Positions 13,801 through 25,445 of a DNA stretch of 64,000 nucleotides are shown here, piece after piece (the first letter of the stretch is position 1; every line of letters begins with the position of its first letter). Source of the stretch: Dermacentor variabilis (taxonomy: Eukaryota > Arthropoda > Arachnida > Ixodida > Ixodidae); the NCBI RefSeq assembly GCF_050947875.1, contig NC_134569.1, forward strand, positions 15,487,631 through 15,551,630. The letters are read 5' to 3'. Under the pieces are notes generated by a model that made no database searches, was not told where the DNA came from, and saw only the letters and a list, made by a program, of their open reading frames with translations. Both the position numbers and the translations under genes were made by a program.

Positions 13801-16800
13801 TAGACGTGGAAGAAGAACAACATCGAATAATGTGTCAGACCTCGCCCTGCTCGTGACCACCCCAATCGAGAATACTTCTCAAAGAACGTAAATTTGCTGG
13901 TTTCAGCAATTAAATATCCGCATTCAGGAGTATAACTTTAATAGCACCGACTTAGCGACAGAGGATTCCGGGAAAAAAAGGAAGGCGACTTTCCATAAAT
14001 TTCTTGTAGATAATGTCGACTGTGCAAAGCATGACGTTGTTGTGGAGTAAAAAATGTAAGGTTAAGAAGCACTGCCACAAGATATTTCTGGTCTTTCAAA
14101 GCAATCCGGTATTAGCAGCTAAGAAACGGAAAGTGCATCAAGTAAGCCTCTGCAGCGATCGGTTTACGAAGAGTCGGCCATACCTAACGTTTCTTAGTCG
14201 TGGAAGAAGAGCAACATCAAATAATGTGTCAGACCTCGCCCTGGTCGTGACCACAAATCTGGAATACTTTTCAAAGACATAAATTTCTTCGTTTCAGTAA
14301 TTAAAAATCCGCATCAGGAGTGTAACTTTAATAGCACTGACTTAGTGACAGAGGATTCTAGGAAAATAGGAAGACGACTTTACAGAAATTTCTTGCAGAT
14401 AATGTCGATTGTGCAAAGGAAGACGTTGTTGTGGCGTAAACAATGCAAGGTTAAGAAGCACTGCCGCAAGATAGTTCTGCTCTTTGAAAGGAATCTGGGA
14501 TCACCAGCTAAGAAACTGAAAGTGCACCAAGTAAGCCTCTGCAGCGATCGGTTTAGGAAGAGTCGGCCATACCTAACGTTTCTTAGTCGTGGAAGAAGAG
14601 CAACATCAAATAATGCGTCAGACCTCCCCCTGGTCGTGACCACAAATCGAGAATACTTCTCAAGGAACATAAATTCCCTGGTTTCAGTAATTAAAGATCC
14701 ACATTCGGGAGTATAACATTAATAGCATCCGACTTAGCGAAAGAGAACTCTTGGATGGAAAGGAAGACGACTTTCCAGAAATTTCTTGTAGATGATGTCG
14801 ATTGTAAAAAGCAAGACGTTGTTGTGGAGCAAACAATGCAAGGTTAAGAAGCACTGCCACAAGATAGTTCTGCTCTATCAAAGCAATCCAGTATTACCAG
14901 ATAAGAAACGGAAAGTTCATCAAGTAAGCGTCTACAGCGATCGGTTTACGAAGAGTCTGCCATGCCTAATGTTTCTTTGACTTGGAAGAAAAACAACATC
15001 AAAGAATGTGTCAGACCTCGCCCTGCTCGTGACCACAAATCGAGAATACTTTTCAAAGAACATAAATTTCCTCGTTTCAGTAATTAAAAATCCACATTCA
15101 GGAGTGCAACTTTAATAGCACCGACTTAGCCACAGAGGAATCTCGGATAAAAAGGAAGACGACTTTCCAGAAATTTATTGTAGATAATGTCGATTGTGCA
15201 AAGCATGACGTTGTTGTGGAGTAAAAAATGTAAGGTAAAGAAGCACTGCCACAAGATAGTTCTGGTCTTTCAAAGCAATCTAGCATTACCAGCTAAGAAA
15301 CGGAAAGTGCATCAAGTAAGCCTCTACAGCGATCGATTTGCGAAGAGTCGGCCATGCCTAATATTTCTTAGACGTGGAAGAAGAACAACATCAAATAATG
15401 TGTCAGAACTCGCCCTGCTCGTGACCACCCAAATCGAGAATACTTCTCAAAGAACGTAAATTTCCTGGATTCAGCAATTAAGTATCCGCATTCAGGAGTA
15501 TAACTTCAACAGCACCGACTTAGCGACAGAGGATTCTAGAAAAAAAAGGAAGCGACTTAAGGGAAATTTCTTGTATATAATGTGGATTCTGCAATGCAAG
15601 GCGTTTTTGTGAAGTGAACAACGTAAGGCTGAGTAGCAATGCTACAAGAAAGTTCTGCTCTCACAAAGCAATCCGGCATTACCAGCTAAGAAAGGGAAAG
15701 TGCAACAAGTAAGCCTCTACAGCGATCGGTTTACTAAGAGTCGGCCATAGCTAATGTTTCTTAGTCGTGGAAGAAGAGCAACATCAAATAATGTGTCAGA
15801 CCTCGCCGTGCTCGTGACCACAAATCGAGAATACTTCTTAAAGAACATAAATTTCCTCGTTTGAGTAATTAAAAATCCGCATTCAGGAGTATAACTTTAA
15901 TAGCACCGACTTAACGACACAGGTTTCTAGGAAAAAAAGGAAGACGACTATCCAGAAATTTCTTGCAGATTATGTCGATTGTGCAAAGCGAGACGTTGTT
16001 GTGGAGTGAACAATGTAAGGTTAAGAAGCACTGCTTCAAGAGAGTTCTGCTCTTTCAAAGCAATCTGCCATTACCAACTAGGAAACGGAAAGATCATAAA
16101 AGTAAGCCTCTACAGCGACCGGTTTACGGAGTCGGCCATGCCTAATGTTTCTTAGACGTGGAAGAATAACAACATCGAATAATGTGTCAGACCTCGCCCT
16201 GCTCGTGACCACCCCAATCGAGAATACTTCTCAAAGAACATAAATTTCCTGGTTTCAGTAATTAAAAATCCGCATTCAGGAGTATAAAGTTAATAGCACC
16301 GACTTACCGACACAGGATTCTAGGAAAAAAAGGAAGGCGACTTTCCAGAAATTTCTTGTAGATAATGTCGATTGTGCAAAGCATGACGTTGTTGTGGAGT
16401 AAAAAATGTAAGGTTAAGAAGCACTGCCACAAGATATTTCTGGTCTTTCAAAGCAATCCGGTATTAGCAGCTTAGAAATGGAAAGTGCATCAAGTAAGCC
16501 TCTACAGCGATCGGTTTACGAATAGTCGGCCATGCCTAATGTTTCTTAGACGTGGAAGAAGAACAACATCGAATAATGTGTCAGACCTCGCCCTGCTCGT
16601 GACCACCCAAAACGAGAATACTTCTCAAAGAACATAAATTTCCTGGTTTCAGTAATTAAAAATCCGCATTCAGGAGTATAAAGTTAATAGCACCGACTTA
16701 CCGACACAGGATTCTAGGAAAAAAAGGAAGACGACTATCCAGAAATTTCTTTTAGATAATGTCGATTGTGCAAAGCATGACGTTGTTGTGGCGTAAAAAA

Positions 16801-17330
16801 TGTAAGGTTAAGAAGCACTGCCACAAGATATTTCTGGTCTTTCAAAGCAATCCGGTATTAGCAGCTTAGAAATGGAAAGTGCATCAAGTAAGCCTCTACA
16901 GCGATCGGTTTACGAATAGTCGGCCATACCTAACGTTTCTTAGTCGTGGAAGCAGAGCAACATCAAATAATGTGTCAGACCTCGCCCTGGTCGTGACCAC
17001 AAATCTGGAATACTTCTCAAAAACATAAATTTCTTCGTTTCAGTAATTAAAAATCCGCATCAGGGGTATAACTTTAATAGAACCGACTTAGTGACAGAGG
17101 ATTCTAGGAAAATAGGAAGACGACCTTACAGAAATTTCTTGAAGATAATGTCGATTGTGCAAAGGAAGACGTTGTTGTGGAGTAAAGTAATGTGAGGTTA
17201 AGAAGCACTGCCACGAGATAGTTCTGGTCTTTCAAAGCAATCCGGCATTACCAGCTAAGAAAGAGAAAGTCCATCAAGTAAGCCTCTACAGCGATCGGTT
17301 TACTAAGAGTCGGCCATGCCTAATGTTTCT

Positions 17331-20300
17331 TAGACGCGGAAGAAGAACAACATCAAATAATGTGTCAGACCTCGCCCTGCTCGTGCCCACCAAAATCGAG
17401 AATACTTCTCAAAGAACATGAATTTCCTGGTTTCAGCAATTAAAAATCCGCATTCAGGAGTATAACTTTAATAGCACCGACTTAGCGACACAGGTTTCTA
17501 GGAAAAAAAGGAAGACGACTATCCAGAAATTTCTTGCAGATAATGTCGATTGTGCAAAGCGAGACGTTGTTGTGAAGTGAACAACGTAAGGCTGAGTAGC
17601 AATGCTAAAAGAAAGTTTTGCTCTCACAAAGCAATCTGACATTACCAGCTAAGAAACGGAAAGTACAAGAAGTAAGCCTCTACAGCGATCGGTTTACTAA
17701 GAGTTGGCCATACCTAATGTTTCTTAGTGGTGGAAGAGGAGCAACATCAAATAGTGTTTCAGACCCCGCCCTACTCGTTACCACCAAATCGAGAATACTT
17801 CTCAAAGAACATGAATTTCCTCGTTTCAGTATTTAAATATGCGCATTCAGGAGTATAAGTATAATAGCACCGACAAAGCGACAGAGGATTCTAGGAAAAG
17901 GAAGGAAGGCGACTTTCCAGAAATTTCTTGCAGATAATGTCGATGGTGCAAAGCAAGACGTTGTTGTGGGGTAAACAATGTAAGGTTAAGAAGTACTGCC
18001 ACAGGATAGTTCTGCTCTTTCAAAGCAATCTGGCATCACCAGCTAAGAAACGGAAACTGCATCAAGTAAGCCTTTACAGCGATCTGTTTGCGAAGAGTCG
18101 GCCATACCTAATGTTTCTTAGTCGTGGAAGAAGAGCAACATCAAATATTGTGTTAGACCTCGCCCTGCTCGTGACCACAAGTCGAGAGAACTTCTGAAAG
18201 AACATAAATTTCCTCGTTTCAGTAATTAAAAATTCACATTCAGGAGTATAACTTTAATAGCACCGAGTTAGCGACAGAGGACTCTCGGATAAAAAGGAAG
18301 ACGACTTTCCAGAAATTTCTTGTAGGTAATGTCGATTGTGCAAAGCATGACGTTTTTGTAAAGTGAACAACTGAAAGGCTGAGTAGCAATGCTACAAGAA
18401 AGTTCTGCTCTCACAAAGCAATCTGATATTACCAGCTAAGAAACGGAAAGTGCAACAAGTAAGCCGCTACAGCGATCGGTTTACGAAGAGTCGGCCATAC
18501 CTAATGTTTCTTAGTGGTGGAAGAAGAGCAACATCAAATAATGTGTCAGACCTCGCCGTGCTCGTGACCACAAATCGAAAATACTTTTTAAAGAACATAA
18601 ATTTCCTCGTTTGAGTAATTAAACATCCGCATTCAGGAGTATAACTTTAATAGCACCGACTTAGCGACACAGGTTTCTAGGAAAAAAAAGGAAGACGACT
18701 ATCCAGAAATTTCGTCCAGATTATGTCGATTACGCAAGGCGAGACGCTGTGGTGGAGTGAACAATGTAAGGTTAAGAAGCACTGCTTCAAGAGAGTTCTG
18801 CTCTTTCAAAGCAATCTTCCATTACCAACTAGGAAACGGAAAGATCATCAAGTAAGCCTCTACAGCGACCGGTTTACGGAGTCGGCCATGCCTAATGTTT
18901 CTTAGACGCGGAAGAAGAACAACATCAAATAATGTGTCAGACCTCGCCCTGCTCGTGCCCACCAAAATCGAGAATACTTCTCAAAGAACATGAATTTCCT
19001 GGTTTCAGCAATTAAAAATCCGCATTCAGGAGTATAACTTTAATAGCACCGACTTAGCGACACAGGTTTCTAGGAAAAAAAGGAAGACGACTATCCAGAA
19101 ATTTCTTGCAGATAATGTCGATTGTGCAAAGCGAGACGTTGTTGTGAAGTGAACAACGTAAGGCTGAGTAGCAATGCTAAAAGAAAGTTTTGCTCTCACA
19201 AAGCAATCTGACATTACCAGCTAAGAAACGGAAAGTACAACAAGTAAGCCTCTACAGCGATCGGTTTACTAAGAGTTGGCCATACCTAATGTTTCTTAGT
19301 GGTGGAAGAGGAGCAACATCAAATAGTGTTTCAGACCCCGCCCTACTCGTTACCACCAAATCGAGAATACTTCTCAAAGAACATGAATTTCCTCGTTTCA
19401 GTATTTAAATATGCGCATTCAGGAGTATAAGTATAATAGCACCGACAAAGCGACAGAGGATTCTAGGAAAAGGAAGGAAGGCGACTTTCCAGAAATTTCT
19501 TGCAGATAATGTCGATGGTGCAAAGCAAGACGTTGTTGTGGGGTAAACAATGTAAGGTTAAGAATTACTGCCACAGGATAGTTCTGCTCTTTCAAAGCAA
19601 TCTGGCATCACCAGCTAAGAAACGGAAACTGCATCAAGTAAGCCTTTACAGCGATCTGTTTGCGAAGAGTCGGCCATACCTAATGTTTCTTAGTCGTGGA
19701 AGAAGAGCAACATCAAATATTGTGTTAGACCTCGCCCTGCTCGTGACCACAAGTCGAGAGAACTTCTGAAAGAACATAAATTTCCTCGTTTCAGTAATTA
19801 AAAATTCACATTCAGGAGTATAACTTTAATAGCACCGAGTTAGCGACAGAGGACTCTCGGATAAAAAGGAAGACGACTTTCCAGAAATTTCTTGTAGATA
19901 ATGTCGATTGTGCAAAGCATGACTTTTTTGTAAAGTGAACAACTGAAAGGCTGAGTAGCAATGCTACAAGAAAGTTCTGCTCTCACAAAGCAATCTGATA
20001 TTACCAGCTAAGAAACGGAAAGTGCAACAAGTAAGCCGCTACAGCGATCGGTTTACGAAGAGTCGGCCATACCTAATGTTTCTTAGTGGTGGAAGAAGAG
20101 CAACATCAAATAATGTGTCAGACCTCGCCGTGCTCGTGACCACAAATCGAGAATACTTTTTAAAGAACATAAATTTCCTGGTTTGAGTAATTAAACATCC
20201 GCATTCAGGAGTATAACTTTAATAGCACCGACTTAGCGACACAGGTTTCTAGGAAAAAAAAGGAAGACGACTATCCAGAAATTTCGTGCAGATTATGTCG

Positions 20301-20474
20301 ATTACGCAAAGCGAGACGCTGTGGTGGAGTGAACAATGTAAGGTTAAGAAGCACTGCTTCAAGAGAGTTCTGCTCTTTCAAAGCAATCTTCTATTACCAA
20401 CTAGGAAACGGAAAGATCATCAAGTAAGCCTCTACAGCGACCGGTTTACGGAGTCGGCCATGCCTAATGTTTCT
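17331..20474. repeat. Two adjacent near-identical 1,572-bp higher-order units (4 monomers each)
   Basis: The block 17331-18902 recurs at 18903-20474, offset by 1,572 bp (four monomers). Rare variants such as CGTGCCCACCAAAATCGAG, the AATAGTGTTTCAGACCCC segment and the AAAGCGACAGAGG junction occur at the same place in both. Only a few substitutions and single-base indels separate the units, far fewer than separate neighbouring monomers. This is a recent block duplication. Confidence 0.88.
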
Positions 20475-20752
20475 TAGACGTGGAAGGAGAACAACATCGA
20501 ATAATGTGTCAGACCTCGCCCTGCTCGTGACCACCCAATTAGAGAATACTTCTCAAAGGATATAAATTTCCTCGTTTCAGTAATTAAAAATCCACATTCA
20601 GGAGTGTAACTTTAATAGCACCGACATAGCGACAGAGGACTCTCGGATAAAAAGGAAGACGACTTTGCAGAAATTTCTTGTAGATAATGTCGATTGTGCA
20701 AAGCAAGACGTTGTTGTGGAGTAAAAAATGTAAGGTTAAGAAGCACTGCCAC

Positions 20753-21016
20753 AAGATATTTCTAACCCGCCGTGGTTGCTCAGTGGCTATGGTGTTGGGC
20801 TGCTGAGCACGAGGTCGCGGGATCGAATCCCGGCCACAGCGGCCGCATTTCGATGGGGGCGAAATGCGAAAACACCCGTGTGCTTAGATTTAGGTGCACG
20901 TTAAAGAACCCCAGGTGGTCAAAATTTCCGGAGTCCTCCACTACGGCGTGCCTCATAATCAGAAAGTGGTTTTGGCACGTAAAACCCCAAATATTATTAT
21001 TATTAAGATATTTCTA
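20753..21016. repeat. 12-bp TSD pair around the SINE
   Basis: AAGATATTTCTA occurs at 20753-20764 and 21005-21016. Uninterrupted monomers have a single copy at this place. Confidence 0.95.
20765..21004 (+). mobile_element. tRNA-derived SINE (tick Ruka-like), full length
   Basis: A 240-bp SINE begins AACCCGCCGTGGTTGCTCAG and ends in a short ATT repeat. A tRNA-like head carries an A-box-like TGCTCAGTGGCTA and a clear B box GGGATCGAATCCC at 20819-20831, the internal RNA polymerase III promoter. The body contains the segments GGGCGAAATGCGAAAACACC and GTTAAAGAACCCCAGGTGG. Perfect 12-bp TSDs (AAGATATTTCTA) lie at 20753-20764 and 21005-21016 and rebuild the empty satellite site. Three more copies occur in the transporter introns. 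The family name is from memory of tick SINEs. Confidence 0.94.
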
Positions 21017-23889
21017 GTCTGTCAAAGCAATCCGGTATTATCAGCTAAGAAACGGAAAGTGCATCAAGTAAGCCTCTACAGCGATCGGTTTACGAAGAGT
21101 CTGCCATGCGTAATGTTTCTTAGACTTGGAAGAAGAACAACATCAAATAATGTGTCAGACCTCGCCCTGCTCGTGACCACCCAAATCGAGAATACTTCTC
21201 AAAGAACGTAAATTTCCTTGTTTCAGTAATTAAAAATCCACATTCAGGAGTGTAACTTTAATAGCACCGACTTAGCGACAGAGGACTCTCGGATAAAAAG
21301 GAAGACGACTTTGCAGAAATTTCTTGCAGATTATGTCGATTGTGCAAAGCATGACGTTGTTGTGGAGTAAAAAATGTAAGGTAAAGAAGCACTGCCACAA
21401 GATAGTTCTGGTCTTTCAAAGCAATCCAGCATTACCAGCTAAGAAACGGAAAGTGCATCAAGTAAGCCTCTACAGCGATCGATTTGCGAAGAGTCGGCCA
21501 TGCCTAATGTTTCTTAGACGTGGAAGAAGAACAACATCAAATAATGTGCCAGAACTCGCCCTGCTCGTGACCACCCAAATCGAGAAGACTTCTCAAAGAA
21601 CGTAAATTTCCTGGTTTCAGCAATTAAAAATCCGCATTCAGGAGTATAACTTTAATAGCACCAACTTAGCGACAGAGGACTCTAGAAAAAAAAAAGAAGC
21701 GACTTAAGGGAAATTTCTTGTATATAATGTGGATTCTGCAATGCAAGGCGTTTTTGTGAAGTGAACAACGTAAGGCTGAGTAGCAATGCTGCAAGAAAGT
21801 TCTGCTCTCACAAAGCAATCCGGCATTACCAGCTAAGAAAGGGAAAGTGCAACAAGTAAGCCTCTACAGCGATCGGTTTACTAAGAGTCGGCCATAGCTA
21901 ATGTTTCTTAGTTGTGGAAGAAGAACAACATCGAATAATGTGTCAGACCTCGCCCTGCTCGTGACCACCCAAAACGAGAATACTTCTCAAAGAACATAAA
22001 TTTCCTGGTTTCAGTAATTAAAAATCCGCATTCAGGAGTATAAAGTTAATAGCACCGACTTACCGACACAGGATTCTAGGAAAAAAAGGAAGACGACTAT
22101 CCAGAAATTTCTTGCAGATAATGTCGATTGTCTAAAGCGTGACGTTGTTGTGGAGTAAAAAATGTAAGGTTAAGAAGCACTGCCACAAGATATTTCTGGT
22201 CTTTCAAAGCAATCCGGTATTAGCAGCTTAGAAATGGAAAGTGCATCAAGTAAGCCTCTACAGCGATCGGTTTACGAAGAGCCGGCCATACCTAACGTTT
22301 CTTAGCCGTGGAAGAAGAGCAACATCAAATTTGTCAGACAATAATTTGTCAGACCTCGCCCTGCTCGTGAGCGACAAATCGAGAATACTTCTCAAAGACA
22401 TAAACTTCTTCGTTTCAGTAATTAAAAATCCGTATCAGGAGTATAACCTTAAGAGCACCGACTTGAGGATTCTAGGAAAATAGGAATACGACTTTACAGA
22501 AATTTCTTGCAGATAATGTCGATTGTGCAAAGGAAGACGTTGTTGTGGAGTAAACAATGCAAGGTTAAGAAGTACTGCCGCAAGATAGTTCTGCTCTTTG
22601 AAAGGAATCTGGGATCACCAGCTAAGAAACTGAAAGTGCATCAAGTAAGCCTCTGCAGCGATCGGTTTAGGAAGAGTCGGCCATACCTAACGTTTCTTAG
22701 TCGTGGAAGAAGAGCAACATCAAATAATGCGTGAGACCTCGCCCTGGTCGTGACCACAAATCGAGAATACTTCTCAAGGAACATAAATTCCCTGGTTTCA
22801 GTAATTAAAGATCCACATTCAGGAGTATAACATTAATAGCATCCGACTTAGCGACAGAGAACTCTCGGATGAAAAGGAAGACGACTTTCCAGAAATTTCT
22901 TGTAGATAATGTCGATTGTGCAAAGCAAGACGTTGTTGCGGAGCAAACAATGCAAGGTTAAGAAGCACTGCCACAAGATAGTTCTGCTCTCTCAAAGCAA
23001 TCCAGCATTACCAGATAAGAAACGGAAAGTGCGTCATGTAAGCCTCTACAGTAATCGGGTTGCGGAGTCGGCCATACTTAATGTTTATTAGTTGTGGAAG
23101 AAGAGCAACATCAAATAATGTGTCAGACTTCGGCCTGCTCGTGAACCTCAAATCGAGAATACTTCTCAAAGAACATACATTTCCTCGTTTCAGTAATTAA
23201 AAATCCGCATTCAGGAGTATAACTTTAATAGCACCGACTTAGCGACTGAGGACTCTGTAAAAAGAAAGGAAGACGACTTTAGGGAAATTTCTTGCATATA
23301 ATGTGGATTGTGCAATGCAAGGCGTTTTTGTGAAGTGAACAACGTAAGGCTGAGTAGCAATGCTACAAGAAAGTTCTGCTCTCACAAAGCAATCTGATAT
23401 TACCAGCTAAGAAACGGAAATTGCAACAAGTAAGCCGCTACAGCGATCGGTTTACGAAGAGTCGGCCATACCTAATGTTTCTTAGTGGTGGAAGAGGAGC
23501 AACATCAAATAGTGTTTCAGACGCCGCCCTACTCGTTACCACAAATCGAGAATACTTCTCTAAGAAGATGAATTTCCTCGTTTCAGTGTTTAAATATGCG
23601 CATTCAGGAGTATAACTTTAATAGCACCGACTTAGCGACAGAGGACTCTCGGATAAAAAGGAAGACGACTATCCAGAAATTTCTTGCATATAATGTGGAT
23701 TGTGCAAAGCATGACGTTGTTGTGGAGTAAACAATGCAAGGTTAAGAAGCACTGCCACAAGATAGTTCTGCTCTCTCAAAGCAATCCAGCATTACCAGCT
23801 AAGAAACGGAAAGTGCATCAAGTAAGCGTCTACAGTGATCTGTTTACGGAGTCGGCCATACTTAATGTTTATTAGTTGTGGAAGAAGAG

Positions 23890-25445
23890 CAAAATAAAAT
23901 TATGTGTGAGACCTCGCCCTCCTCGTTACCATAAATCGAGTATACATATCAAAGAACGTTAGCTTCCTCGTTTCCGTAAATGAGAAGGCGGATCCCGGAG
24001 GATACCCTTAATAGCGCCGACTTAGCGACAGAGGACTCTGGAGGAAGAAAGGAAGACGTCTGTAGGGAAATTTCATGCATGTAATGTCGATTGTGCAAAG
24101 CAAGGATTTATGGTGGAGTAAACAATGTAAGGTTAAGAAGCACTGCTACAAGAAAGTTCTGCCCTCACAAAGCAATCTGACATGACCAGCTAAGAAACGG
24201 AAAGTGCACCAAGTGAGCCTTTACAGCGATCGGTTTGCGAAGAGTCGGTCATACTCAATGTTTCTTAGTCGTGGAAGAAGAACGTCATCAAATAATGTGT
24301 GAGACGTCGCCCTCCTCGTTACCATAAATCGAGTATATATATCAAAGAACATTAGCTTCCTCGTTTCCGTAAATTAGACGGGGGGTCCTGGAGGATACCC
24401 TTAATAGCACCGACTTAGCGACAGAGGACTTCGGAAAAAGAAAGGAAGACGTCTTTAGGGAAATTTCTTGCATATAATGTTGATTGTGCAAAGCAAGGCG
24501 TTAATGAAGGGAAAATCCTACATCCACCCTTTCATAGCAATTGCTATAAAGGAAACCCACACGGGTTCCTCGAAAGAAAAGCCTCAGAATTGAAGAAAAA
24601 TTCGTCCTGGTCCGGGGCGAATTTTTCTTCAACTCTGAGGCTTTTCTTTCGAGGAATCCGTGTGGGTTTCCTTTGTAGCAATTGCTACGAACGGGTGGAT
24701 GTCTGATTTTCGCTTTATTAATTACTTCTCTCCACCTTGCGGGTTTCCGTAGAAGTACTACGTCAAAGCAAGGCGTTGTTGTGGAGTAAATGAAGTAAGG
24801 TTAAGAAGCACACTACAAGATAGTTCTGCTCTCACAAAGGAATCTGACATTGCCAGCTATGGAACGGAAAGTGTATGAAGTAAGCCTCTACAGCGATCGG
24901 TTTACGAAGAGTCGGTGATACCTAATGTTTCAGTGTCGTGGAAGAAAAGGAACCTCAAATAATGTGTGAGACTTCGCACTCCTCGTTACCATAAATCGAG
25001 AATGCTTCTCAAAGAACGTAAATCTCGTCGTTTCAGTAAATAAGAATGCGCGTTCAGGAGTACAACCTTAATATCGCCGACTAATCGACAGAGAACTCTG
25101 GAGAAAGGAAGGAAGACCACTTTTCGCAAATTTCTTGAATATAAGGTTGATTGCGCAAAGTAAGGAGTTGTGAAATAAAAAAAAACAAGTATAACAAGCA
25201 GTGCTAGAAGACGGTTCCGCTTTCACAATGCAGTCTGACATTACCAGCAAGGAAAAGCAAAGTGCGTCAAGTAAGCCTCTACTGTGATCGGTTTACGAAG
25301 ACTCGGTGGAACTTTCTGTTTCATACTAGTGAAAAAAAAGACTACAATAATGTGTCAGACCTCATTCGCCTGGTTATCATAAATCGAGAATACTTCTCAA
25401 TGAACATCAAGCTCCTCGTTTCCGTAAATTAGAAGGCGCTTTCCG
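23890..25445. repeat. Diverged right edge of the satellite array
   Basis: The last four or so monomers keep recognisable blocks (CTCTACAGCGATCGGTTTACGAAGAGTCGG, written here in part, and GACAGAGGACTCTGG) but carry many substitutions, small deletions and lost reading frames. Detectable similarity ends near 25445, just before a short 12-bp tandem TTCTAGCCAGAA. Decay at the edge fits an array homogenised in its centre. Confidence 0.85.
24503..24763. mobile_element. Palindromic (foldback) element, 261 bp, with 14-bp TSD
   Basis: Two arms of about 85 bp (24508-24596 and 24615-24704) are near-perfect inverted complements around a short GC-rich loop containing CCTGGTCCGGGG. Arm landmarks are CATCCACCC, TAGCAATTGCTA and GGAAACCCACACGG. 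A ~55-bp non-palindromic segment follows the right arm. The whole is flanked by the 14-mer CAAAGCAAGGCGTT at 24489-24502 and 24764-24777, which is satellite sequence. No coding frame is seen. The RNA could fold into a long hairpin. The family is not recognised. Confidence 0.85.

Larger units (their letters stand above)
10859..25445. repeat. Satellite array, right block (continuation after the LINE)
   Basis: The array resumes inside the interrupted monomer and runs to about 25445 with the same ~392-bp period. Monomer starts fall near 10872, 11264, 11657, 12050, 12440, 12833, 13227, 13619, 14013, 14402, 14795, 15187, 15580, 15971, 16365, 16758, 17148, 17542, 17936, 18329, 18723, 19114, 19508, 19902, 20294, 20687, 21333, 21727, 22121, 22516, 22909, 23301 and 23693. 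The last copies are diverged. Type B monomers near 11264, 13227 and 15580 recur every five to six monomers, which shows a higher-order repeat. The block holds a SINE at 20765 and a foldback element at 24503. Confidence 0.95.

Noticed and set aside
20765..20840. Genuine tRNA gene
   Set aside because: The tRNA-like head lacks a proper acceptor stem and continues into a SINE body with TSDs.
1145..23875. Dozens of 60-179-codon frames in the satellite as separate genes
   Set aside because: They are the same monomer frame repeated every ~392 bp, with stops in many copies. Described as a repeat and flagged as one finding.
1..25445. CRISPR-like array
   Set aside because: The period is ~392 bp with no repeat-spacer alternation, and the context is eukaryotic.
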